The translations under genes and the position numbers were made by a program. Positions 1-5,746 of a DNA stretch of 7,086 nucleotides are shown piece by piece; the first letter of the stretch is position 1; every line of letters starts with the position of its first letter. Origin of the DNA: Myxococcales bacterium. Lineage in GTDB: Bacteria; Myxococcota; Bradymonadia; REDH01. Under the pieces are notes generated by a model. The model ran no database searches. It worked only from the letters and a program-made list of their open reading frames with translations, and had not been told where the DNA came from. The stretch is taken from the NCBI GenBank assembly GCA_018970625.1, contig JAGWVZ010000187.1, positions 1 through 7,086 on the forward strand, read 5' to 3'.

Positions 1-156
1 ATGGCCCCCATCATGGAGCGACTGCCTCAGGACCCCTGGGGCAACGACTATCAGTACACACGCGAAAACGACGGATTCAAGATTTTCTCCACAGGCCCCG
101 ATGGTTCATCGGGCGGCGGCGACGACGTGTGCGCCGAAGGCGACGAGTGCAATTGA
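1..156 (+). CDS. gspG: Type II secretion major pseudopilin GspG, C-terminal end only (5' truncated by window)
   Basis: GspG is the major pseudopilin that polymerises into the periplasmic shaft of the T2SS. The visible 51 residues carry the family's C-terminal signature: LPQDPWGNDYQY at residues 8-19, then FSTGPDGSSGGGDD at 29-42. This corresponds to the known DPWGxxYQY stretch and the Gly/Asp-rich Ca2+-binding loop of GspG. The Asp residues at 34, 41 and 42 are plausible Ca2+ ligands by family analogy. The ATG at base 1 is almost certainly an internal Met, because a complete GspG is about 140-150 residues and the N-terminal prepilin helix is absent here. An odd feature is the tail after the Ca2+ loop, with Cys44 and Cys50 separated by five residues, possibly a disulfide. 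It is the first gene of the run and is followed by gspH after a short gap. The identity is secure; the upstream extent is not visible. Confidence 0.93.
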   Translation: MAPIMERLPQDPWGNDYQYTRENDGFKIFSTGPDGSSGGGDDVCAEGDECN

Positions 157-203
157 CGCCCCAACTGTCCGTGTGTCCCGCCTCTCTTTGACCCGAAACG
201 TTC
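157..203 (+). other. gspG-gspH spacer without clear Shine-Dalgarno or terminator
   Basis: This 47-base gap is the only real intergenic gap in the window. It is pyrimidine-rich and contains no GGAG-like ribosome binding site before the ATG at 204. I see no GC hairpin followed by a T run, so nothing indicates termination. A TTGACC at 188-193 resembles a -35 box but lacks a credible -10 partner. The spacer is best read as transcribed leader between two genes of one operon. Confidence 0.5.
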
Positions 204-983
204 ATGTGTCAGCCTACCCGCCGAGCCTTCGATGCCGGACCGATGGTCCGGGACGCTCGGGTGGCGTGCGCCCTGAATGAGCAGCAGACAACGGCCGAAG
301 CGCCTGGTCAAAGGGCACCGCGACGTCGGCAGCCACGCGGATTTACGCTGATTGAGCTCATGGTGGTTCTGGCCGTCGTGGCAGGGCTTACGGCGCTGGC
401 CGGCATGGGAATCTCTTCGCTGAGCAACTCGAATCTTCACGCTGAAACCCTTCGGCTGTCGGGCGCCCTGCGACTGGTTTATGGGCGCGCCGCCATCAAC
501 GGTCTGCGCTATCAGGTCGTCTTTGACCTGGACGCCGAGAGCTTCCGCGTCGAATGCAGCACCGAAAACTTCGAGGTGGTTGCCGATACCGATGAAGCGC
601 GCGAAGAGGCCGAAGAGGCCGAACGCCGCGCCCAGGAGCGACGAAGCCGGTTTGACGACGAAGAGGCTGACCCGTTCGGGCTGGGCGACTCAAGCCCGCA
701 GATCGACGACTGCAGCGAAGAGTTGATCCCGAACACGACGCTTCGGCACGGCATCAAGGTCGCGCGCATCGTGACGTCGCACCACGACGAACCGGTTGAT
801 TCCGGCAGCGCCACGGTCGGATTCTTCCCCAACGGTACGACGGAACGAACGATGATCTGGCTGTCGGACGCCAACGAGCGAGCCTTCATGACCATGACCA
901 TCGACCCCATGACAGGTCGGGTGATTGTGCGCGGTGGAGACGTCGAAATTCCAGACGATTTCTTTGACGTCGAGGAGGACTGA
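204..983 (+). CDS. gspH: Type II secretion minor pseudopilin GspH
   Basis: GspH is a minor pseudopilin expected to sit below the GspI-J-K tip and connect it to the GspG shaft. The prepilin peptidase site is PRG^FTLIEL, with cleavage between Gly46 and Phe47 and the conserved Glu+5 at residue 51. A hydrophobic helix follows at about 47-67. The C-terminal beta region (about 174-259) includes VGFFPNGTTE and DPMTGRV, which match the GspH family. Between them, about residues 127-173, is a strongly charged insert (AREEAEEAERRAQERR, then DDEEAD) not expected in the compact enterobacterial form; Cys118 and Cys170 flank it. The start is uncertain. ATG 204 gives a 46-residue leader, ATG 243 gives 33 and GTG 261 gives 27; none has a good ribosome site, and pseudopilin leaders are usually shorter. 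ATG 243 lies in a hairpin. The stop codon is one base before the gspI start. Family identity is strong, the start weak. Confidence 0.92.
   Translation: MCQPTRRAFDAGPMVRDARVACALNEQQTTAEAPGQRAPRRRQPRGFTLIELMVVLAVVAGLTALAGMGISSLSNSNLHAETLRLSGALRLVYGRAAINGLRYQVVFDLDAESFRVECSTENFEVVADTDEAREEAEEAERRAQERRSRFDDEEADPFGLGDSSPQIDDCSEELIPNTTLRHGIKVARIVTSHHDEPVDSGSATVGFFPNGTTERTMIWLSDANERAFMTMTIDPMTGRVIVRGGDVEIPDDFFDVEED
235..251 (+). promoter_or_regulatory. GC-rich hairpin at the 5' end of gspH, covering an alternative ATG
   Basis: CCGGACC at 235-241 is complemented by GGTCCGG at 245-251, a perfect 7-base-pair stem with a GAT loop. The alternative gspH start ATG 243 straddles the loop and the second arm, so it would be hard to use in the folded RNA. 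No T run follows, so it is not an intrinsic terminator. It could slow or modulate gspH translation, or block a 3' exonuclease after gspG. Both roles are inference, and a chance palindrome in GC-rich DNA is possible. Confidence 0.35.
972..979 (+). promoter_or_regulatory. Ribosome binding site of gspI
   Basis: GAGGAGGA lies inside the last codons of gspH, five bases before ATG 985. It is the strongest Shine-Dalgarno in the first third of the window. It fixes the gspI start at 985 rather than at the upstream in-frame TTG 925, which would overlap gspH by 59 bases. Confidence 0.8.
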
Positions 984-984
984 T

Positions 985-1701
985 ATGAACCGTTCTCCGC
1001 TGACAACCACGACGGATACGGCCTTGCGTGGAGTGCGAGGCTACACGCTGCTCGAAGTGTTGATCGCCATGTCCATTCTGGCCATCGCGCTCAGTATTCT
1101 GCTCGGTACGCAGGCCAACTCGGCGCACATGACCGAGCGCGCCAATCGCATGGCCCTGGCGTCGTTGCTGGTGCGCTCGAAAATGATCGATCTGGAAGGC
1201 GAGCTCAGAACGGAGGGCTTTTCGGATACAACGCAGGAATTGAGCGGCGATTTTTCGGACGAAGGTTTCGATGACATGGAATGGGAAGCGGTCATCGAAA
1301 TTCTGGAAATTCCCGACGCGGCTTCCGGCGATTTCGCAGCTGCTGTTCACACACAGCTGTTTGGTGATGGTGAAAATCAGGGGTCACTGACCGGTTCGGA
1401 TGCCGTCTCTCAGTGGCTGCCGATGATTATGGCTGAATTACCGGGCATTATTAATCAGATGTGCCAGCGGGCACGCCGAATTACTCTGGAGATATCCTGG
1501 CCGGAAGGCAACGAGAGCATGACGCTCACGGTGGAGCAATATGTCGTCAATCTGAATTATGGTGGCGCCGAAGGGGTGAGCCCCATCGATGTGCCCACCT
1601 CGGCTCCGGGCCTCGGTCCGGGTGGCATGCAGGGTGGGCAGCTGCAGGGCGTTGCTCCCGTTCAGGGGCAGATTCCAGCGATACAGGGGTTTGCCCCATG
1701 A
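985..1701 (+). CDS. gspI: Type II secretion minor pseudopilin GspI
   Basis: GspI is a minor pseudopilin that nucleates the GspI-J-K tip complex of the pseudopilus. The protein has 238 residues. The prepilin site is RG^YTLLEV, cleaved after Gly19, with Glu+5 at residue 24 and a hydrophobic helix at about 20-41. The family motif SGDFSDEG is at 87-94, followed by MEW at 98-100. A beta-strand region follows with RRITLEISW (164-172) and VEQYVVN. At roughly twice the length of enterobacterial GspI (about 125 residues), it carries an extra helical stretch at about 105-160 and a Gly/Gln/Pro-rich tail from residue 193 that looks disordered. The ATG is one base after the gspH stop, behind a strong ribosome site, and the stop overlaps the gspJ start by four bases, so translation is probably coupled on both sides. 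Confidence 0.95.
   Translation: MNRSPLTTTTDTALRGVRGYTLLEVLIAMSILAIALSILLGTQANSAHMTERANRMALASLLVRSKMIDLEGELRTEGFSDTTQELSGDFSDEGFDDMEWEAVIEILEIPDAASGDFAAAVHTQLFGDGENQGSLTGSDAVSQWLPMIMAELPGIINQMCQRARRITLEISWPEGNESMTLTVEQYVVNLNYGGAEGVSPIDVPTSAPGLGPGGMQGGQLQGVAPVQGQIPAIQGFAP
1685..1689 (+). promoter_or_regulatory. Ribosome binding site of gspJ
   Basis: AGGGG is located eight bases before ATG 1698, inside the last codons of gspI. It supports 1698 over the in-frame ATG 1710. The open frame also extends upstream to 1461, but that part lies wholly inside gspI. Confidence 0.6.
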
Positions 1702-2564
1702 GAGAGCGCATGTGGAATCCACTGCTGCCGAACCGGAGTGCCGCCCTGCCAAAGGGGCAGCGGGGCATGACGCTCATCGAGGTCATGCTCGCGGTGTCCA
1801 TTCTGGCGATTATCGTTGTGCTGACGTGGGGAGCGATGTCGACGAGCTTCCGCATGCGCAAGGTGTCACTGGAACGGTTTGACCGGTATCGTTCCATTCA
1901 GATGACGCTGGACCGTATGGCGCGCGAGCTCTCCATGGCCTTCGTTACCAATGTCGGCCAGGTAGCCACCAACGATCAGCGTGAGGTCACCTACCGGACC
2001 ATCTTCGAGGGCGACGATACCGAGTTAACGTTTACCTCTCTGGCGCACGTGGCGACCCGACCGGGCGATGCCGCCGGCGAGCAGTGCGAGCTGACATATC
2101 GCATTGAATCGCGCGAGAATGCAGACGGTGATTATGTGGACATGCTCGTGCGTCGCGAGGATGCGCCCATTGATGACAAACCCGACGAAGGTGGTGTCGT
2201 TCAGGTGGTGCTCGAGGACGTCGAGCGTGTCACCTTTGAGTACTGGGACGCTGATACCGAGATTGCCGGCGAAGCGTGGGTGCGGTCGTGGGATGCGATA
2301 AACGATAACGACGGCAAGCTGCCAGAGCGGGTTCGCATTACGCTGGAGGTGCCACATCCGACGCGCGAAGGAGAGACGCTGACGTTTGCGACGCAGACCG
2401 AGATCATGCTGATTAAGCCGCTGATTCTTATTCCTGCTGATATCGCCGCACAAAATGCGCAGACCGAACAGGCGATTGAGAACGCGCTGCAGGCAGAAGG
2501 GTTCGACGATTTCTCGAATATGACGCCTGAAGAGATCGACCAGATGGGTCAGGAGGGATTATGA
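1698..2564 (+). CDS. gspJ: Type II secretion minor pseudopilin GspJ
   Basis: GspJ is a minor pseudopilin that joins GspI and GspK at the pseudopilus tip. The protein has 288 residues. The prepilin site is QRG^MTLIEV, cleaved after Gly23, with Met at +1 and Glu+5 at residue 28; the hydrophobic helix spans about 24-46. Family hallmarks follow: LDRMARELSMAF after the helix, LTFTSLAH at 110-117, ECELTYRIE-like strand (here EQCELTYRI), LVRRED, VVLEDVERVTFEYWD ending at 184, and LPERVRITLEV. The last roughly 45 residues, after LILIPAD, form an acidic, Gln-rich helical tail beyond the core fold. The start overlaps the gspI stop as ATGA, and the gspJ stop overlaps the gspK start in the same way. The length is greater than enterobacterial GspJ (about 200) but fits homologues in delta-proteobacterial lineages. 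The assignment is secure. Confidence 0.96.
   Translation: MRERMWNPLLPNRSAALPKGQRGMTLIEVMLAVSILAIIVVLTWGAMSTSFRMRKVSLERFDRYRSIQMTLDRMARELSMAFVTNVGQVATNDQREVTYRTIFEGDDTELTFTSLAHVATRPGDAAGEQCELTYRIESRENADGDYVDMLVRREDAPIDDKPDEGGVVQVVLEDVERVTFEYWDADTEIAGEAWVRSWDAINDNDGKLPERVRITLEVPHPTREGETLTFATQTEIMLIKPLILIPADIAAQNAQTEQAIENALQAEGFDDFSNMTPEEIDQMGQEGL
2551..2557 (+). promoter_or_regulatory. Ribosome binding site of gspK
   Basis: AGGAGGG ends three bases before ATG 2561 and nine before ATG 2567. Both ATGs are in frame, two codons apart. The spacing to 2567 is more usual, while 2561 gives the ATGA overlap seen elsewhere in the operon. Either start is possible and the protein differs by two residues. 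Confidence 0.7.
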
Positions 2565-4000
2565 AAATGTCTCCGATTTCCTGGCTGGCCAGGTTGATGT
2601 TGCGCATGGTTTCGCGCCTGGAAAACCCGGTCATGGAAAATGGTCGGAAACGTCGTGGCATGGCGATCATCGTCGTCTTTACGACCATCGCCATCCTGTC
2701 CACCTCCATTACGGAATATGTGTACAATACCCGGGTGAATTTGCGGCTGGCACAAAACCAGCGCGATGAAATCAAGGCGTATTATCTGGCGCGCAGTGGT
2801 GTGAACCTGCAGCGCCTTGCGATCGCGTTCCAGAGTGAACTCGCTGCCCTGCCCGGCATGGGGCAACAGATTTCCCGTTCAAACTTTCAGCTGTGGCAAT
2901 ATCTGGATTTGCTGCTTCCGACGTTTTCGAGCGGGATGCTGAGCGCACAGGAGTATGGCGAGCTGGATCTGGCCGAGACCGGCGCCAATGGGTTCGCGCC
3001 GGTGTCGGGGTCGATCGATTTTGACCGTCCGATTCCTGAGGAAGGCAAAATCAACATCAACGCCTTTGGCTCGCGTGAGGTAAACCAGCAGGTAGTGCAG
3101 GAGTTCTGCATGCTGCTGCAGCCGCCGCAGTACGACGAGCTACTGGGATCGGCAGCGGAGCGTGCGGCAGAAGACCGCTTCGAAATCATCGCGGCCATCA
3201 TCGACCACGTCGATCCGGATACGGACATGACGACCATCGATGAGAACTGTGTGATTACGCCCGGTGGTGCGGGAAATGAGAATTCGCGTTACGCCGACGT
3301 GGAGTGGAACGCGAAGAACGAGTCGCTGGTGACGCTCGACGAGCTGCGTCTGGTGCCCGGAGTGACCGCTGCGTTCATGAACCAGTTTCGCGACAACCTG
3401 ACGGTGTATCCGGTTGCGGGTCGGTTCTTTGTGAATCTTGGCGACGCGCAGGAGTTCGCGGGCTTTCTGTGCGGCAGCATCGTCGGGGGCACCGAGAACA
3501 TGAGCCCGTGCGTCAATCTTCAGATTGCAGCGCAGGTGAACTTTCTGGCGCTGGCGCTGGAGGGCTGGGTGAAGTTCTTTGAGAACCCGTTCAACGTGCT
3601 GTCGCTGTGGATTGGTGGCGGCATGGGCACGCTGGGACGCGACCAGATGGACGGCATGGTGGGTAACGGTCAGATGATGGCGTTTCGGCGGGAGCGCGAC
3701 TTCTTCGGGGTGCTGAACTCGTTCATGCAGAACCCGATGATGGCCATGTTTTTCATTGGTTATGCGAACCCGGCACACGCGAACCTGTTTGGTTACTCAC
3801 CGGTGTCGGGCACGCCGATCATCCCGCCGCAGATGGGTCTGGTGTTCGACGAGGCTGAAATGCGTCCGCGTGTGAGCGTGGACATTCCCCAGATCTTTAC
3901 GTTGCGTGCGACAGGGAGTTATGGAGGCGCGACGCGAACGATCACCGCGGTTGCCGATTTCACGAATCAGGGTCGCCTGATCTATTGGAGAGAATTCTAA
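2561..4000 (+). CDS. gspK: Type II secretion minor pseudopilin GspK (long form)
   Basis: GspK caps the pseudopilus tip with GspI and GspJ. The prepilin site is KRRG^MAIIVVFTT, cleaved after Gly33. Residue +5 is Val38 rather than Glu, the known hallmark of GspK. The leader is long (33 residues); ATG 2633 would give nine but has no good ribosome site, so the coupled start at 2561 is preferred. Downstream are EIKAYYLARSGVN, KININAF (163-169), DRFEIIAAIIDHVDPDTD ending at 222, and TLDELRLVPGVT (258-269). These are the SAM-like helical domain and its associated segments. At the second place where many homologues have VNVNTA, this protein has RFFVNLGD (288-295). The 479 residues exceed the usual 330 or so; the excess is mostly a hydrophobic, Met- and Phe-rich region at about 327-405. 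The C terminus (RVSVDIPQIFTLRATGSYGG and onward to YWREF) is the family's final beta region. Confidence 0.95.
   Translation: MKMSPISWLARLMLRMVSRLENPVMENGRKRRGMAIIVVFTTIAILSTSITEYVYNTRVNLRLAQNQRDEIKAYYLARSGVNLQRLAIAFQSELAALPGMGQQISRSNFQLWQYLDLLLPTFSSGMLSAQEYGELDLAETGANGFAPVSGSIDFDRPIPEEGKININAFGSREVNQQVVQEFCMLLQPPQYDELLGSAAERAAEDRFEIIAAIIDHVDPDTDMTTIDENCVITPGGAGNENSRYADVEWNAKNESLVTLDELRLVPGVTAAFMNQFRDNLTVYPVAGRFFVNLGDAQEFAGFLCGSIVGGTENMSPCVNLQIAAQVNFLALALEGWVKFFENPFNVLSLWIGGGMGTLGRDQMDGMVGNGQMMAFRRERDFFGVLNSFMQNPMMAMFFIGYANPAHANLFGYSPVSGTPIIPPQMGLVFDEAEMRPRVSVDIPQIFTLRATGSYGGATRTITAVADFTNQGRLIYWREF
3987..3992 (+). promoter_or_regulatory. Ribosome binding site of gspL, supporting a GTG start
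   Basis: GGAGAG sits eight bases before GTG 4001, inside the end of gspK. The gspK stop TAA occupies 3998-4000, immediately before the GTG. No upstream in-frame start is credible, and the actin-like domain begins within a few residues of this GTG, which settles the start. Confidence 0.75.
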
Positions 4001-5746
4001 GTGGCGAATCGTGTCGTCGGCCTTGAACTGGGCCGTTATAGCGTAAAGGCCGTTGTCCTGCAGGTCGGGTTCCGAACCTGGGAGCTGCTCGAGGTGGCCG
4101 AAGAGCTGGTGCAGGACGATGTGCCTGTGCCCGAAGCGGCGTCCGCTGCGTCGGAAGGCGATGAGGGCGACTCGGTATTGCCGGAGCCCTCGGTCAACGG
4201 CAGCGGAGACGGCCTGCTGCTTTCGGCGGGCATCCTGGACGCGGTTCGCCGTCTGAAGCAGCGAGGGGTTCTGGATGGCGACGCTACCTATGTGGCTGCG
4301 CCCCGGGATTTTGGTTACATCACCCCGGTGGTGCTGCCCTTCAACTCGCCGAAGGAAGTCGAGGCTGTGCTTCGTCCGCAGCTGGACGGCAAGCTCCCCG
4401 AAGAGGTCGACGACCTGTTTCTGGACTGGATGTCGGGAGGCCCTGCGACCGAGGGCGGCTTCCTGATTCATACGCTCGCTGTTCGGGAAGAGCGCATGGC
4501 ATCGCTGATGGCGGATCTGCTGAGCGTAGGTGTCGATGCCCGCCTGATGGACGTGGACCCTTTTCATCTGGCGACGACGGTGCGAGGCGTTCTTCCGACG
4601 GGCTCCGAGACGGTTGCTATCCTGGACATCGGCGCTGAGCGCTCCGGGCTGCTCATTCTGGACGGAAGCCGCATGGATTACGCCCGTGTGGTGCAGGGCG
4701 GCGGTGAGACCATCACGCGCGCCCTGGCGGCGGCGTTTCAGTTGCCTCTGGCGCGGGCCCGTGTGGGCAAGCACGAGGGCGGATTCATTGATCCACCTGA
4801 CCTGCCAGCCGGAACGGAGCGCGACAAGGACCAGCTGCTGATTGCGTCGACCTGTCGTGACGCCATCAAGCCGTTGATCCGCCGTTTGCGGGAGTCGTTT
4901 CATGCCCACCTGACGGCCACGCACCGTGAGGTCAGCCGGGTGTACCTCTGCGGGGGTAGCTCCATGCTACCCGGGCTTGACTCCTATATCGGTCAGTCGC
5001 TGGGTGTGCCGTGTGAAGTGTTGACCGCTGACCGGCCCGAGTTCGCCCGACTCGCAGATTTTCCTGCCGTCAGTCACCGGTTTGCGGGGGCGCTAGGGCT
5101 CGCGCTCCGCGGTGTGAGCGGTGTGCAGGGTTCGCAGTTCAACCTCCGCAAGGGACGGTTTTCGTTCCGCGGCAGCTACGATTTCCTGCTCGGTCAGCTG
5201 CCGTCCATCGCGGTGGCGGCGGTGATACTGCTGGTGTGCGGCGGCCTGTTTTATGCGAGCCGTGTAGCGCTGCTGAAGTCGGAGCAGGCGGCGCTCAATG
5301 AGACACTCGAAGTGTTGTCGGAGCAGACCTTTGGTGAGGTGATCAGCAACCCGTCGACCATACGCTCGCGCTTGCAGAGCGTAGGCAACGGACCCTCACT
5401 CCGCCCTGAAAACTCAGCCTTTCACTACTTCGCCGAGATCGCGGATGTCGTCGATCTGCTGCAGGGTGACGGGGCGCGCGTCGATGGCCGGTCGATTGAA
5501 GTCGATCTGGGCAACATGACGTTCACAATCGAGGGAACGGCCGCGGCGGCTGCGAATGTGGACCGGCTGGAACAGGAACTGTCACAGGTCAGCTGCATGG
5601 TTGGAGTCGAACGTCGCGACTTGCGACGCGATGAGCAGGGTGAGTTTCGCTTTACGGTGCAGGGTCGCGTAGATTGCTCACGCGCGCCGACGGCTGCTGC
5701 CGACGAATCCTCGCAGGCGAGCGCAGCGACGGAGGAAGACCCATGA
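4001..5746 (+). CDS. gspL: Type II secretion assembly protein GspL, PilM-like actin fold plus periplasmic domain
   Basis: GspL links the cytoplasmic ATPase GspE to GspM and the pseudopilus base at the inner membrane. The N-terminal half is an actin-like domain resembling PilM: VGLELGRYSVK at 6-16 (phosphate-1 position), ILDIGAERSGLLIL at 207-220 (phosphate-2), and YLCGGSSMLPGL at 315-326 (adenosine loop). The first motif has Glu9, Arg12 and Tyr13 where PilM-type proteins usually have a DIGSS pattern, so ATP binding may be altered. A low-complexity acidic insert covers about 39-70. A single transmembrane helix at about 402-420 precedes a periplasmic PilN-like ferredoxin-type domain (about 470-560), then an Ala/Ser/Glu tail. 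At 581 residues it is much longer than the roughly 390 of enterobacterial GspL. It starts with GTG directly after the gspK stop, and its stop overlaps gspM as ATGA. Confidence 0.95.
   Translation: MANRVVGLELGRYSVKAVVLQVGFRTWELLEVAEELVQDDVPVPEAASAASEGDEGDSVLPEPSVNGSGDGLLLSAGILDAVRRLKQRGVLDGDATYVAAPRDFGYITPVVLPFNSPKEVEAVLRPQLDGKLPEEVDDLFLDWMSGGPATEGGFLIHTLAVREERMASLMADLLSVGVDARLMDVDPFHLATTVRGVLPTGSETVAILDIGAERSGLLILDGSRMDYARVVQGGGETITRALAAAFQLPLARARVGKHEGGFIDPPDLPAGTERDKDQLLIASTCRDAIKPLIRRLRESFHAHLTATHREVSRVYLCGGSSMLPGLDSYIGQSLGVPCEVLTADRPEFARLADFPAVSHRFAGALGLALRGVSGVQGSQFNLRKGRFSFRGSYDFLLGQLPSIAVAAVILLVCGGLFYASRVALLKSEQAALNETLEVLSEQTFGEVISNPSTIRSRLQSVGNGPSLRPENSAFHYFAEIADVVDLLQGDGARVDGRSIEVDLGNMTFTIEGTAAAAANVDRLEQELSQVSCMVGVERRDLRRDEQGEFRFTVQGRVDCSRAPTAAADESSQASAATEEDP
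5731..5738 (+). promoter_or_regulatory. Ribosome binding site of gspM
   Basis: GGAGGAAG begins twelve bases before ATG 5743, with its GGAGG core spaced seven bases from the start. It decides the start at 5743 over the in-frame TTG 5674, which would overlap gspL by 73 bases and add a Cys/Arg-rich leader that does not suit the family. Confidence 0.75.

Noticed and set aside
1..156. Possibility that the first frame is a complete small protein starting at base 1
   Set aside because: Its sequence aligns with the C-terminal third of GspG by motif, so the ATG is an internal methionine at the window edge.
188..215. TTGACC as a possible -35 promoter element before gspH
   Set aside because: No -10-like hexamer occurs at suitable spacing, and the gene sits inside a contiguous operon.
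277..351. ATG opening a basic short peptide in another frame, which could be the gspH leader after a frameshift
   Set aside because: It has no ribosome site, and the gspH frame is already open upstream of the prepilin site, so no frameshift is needed.
925..984. Upstream TTG extension of gspI
   Set aside because: It would overlap gspH and lengthen the prepilin leader to 39 residues, while ATG 985 has a strong ribosome site five bases upstream.
512..1006. A 164-codon Ser-rich open frame on the minus strand opposite gspH
   Set aside because: It mirrors the Asp/Glu codons of GspH on the other strand; no motif and no ribosome site.
1461..1697. In-frame upstream extension of the gspJ frame within gspI
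   Set aside because: It overlaps gspI by 237 bases in another frame. The prepilin leader, the ribosome site and the ATGA junction place the gspJ start at 1698.
3140..3778. A 212-codon open frame on the minus strand inside gspK
   Set aside because: It is fully antisense to gspK, has low-complexity basic composition and no family signature.
3797..4924. A 375-codon open frame on the minus strand, opposite the gspK end and gspL
   Set aside because: It lies antisense to two clearly identified genes, its predicted protein is rich in Arg, His and Gln without recognisable domains, and such frames are common opposite GC-rich coding DNA.
4954..4972. Inverted repeat GGGTAGC / GCTACCC with a five-base loop
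   Set aside because: It lies within the codons of the conserved GGSSMLPGL loop of GspL, mid-gene and without a T run; probably a by-product of the protein sequence.
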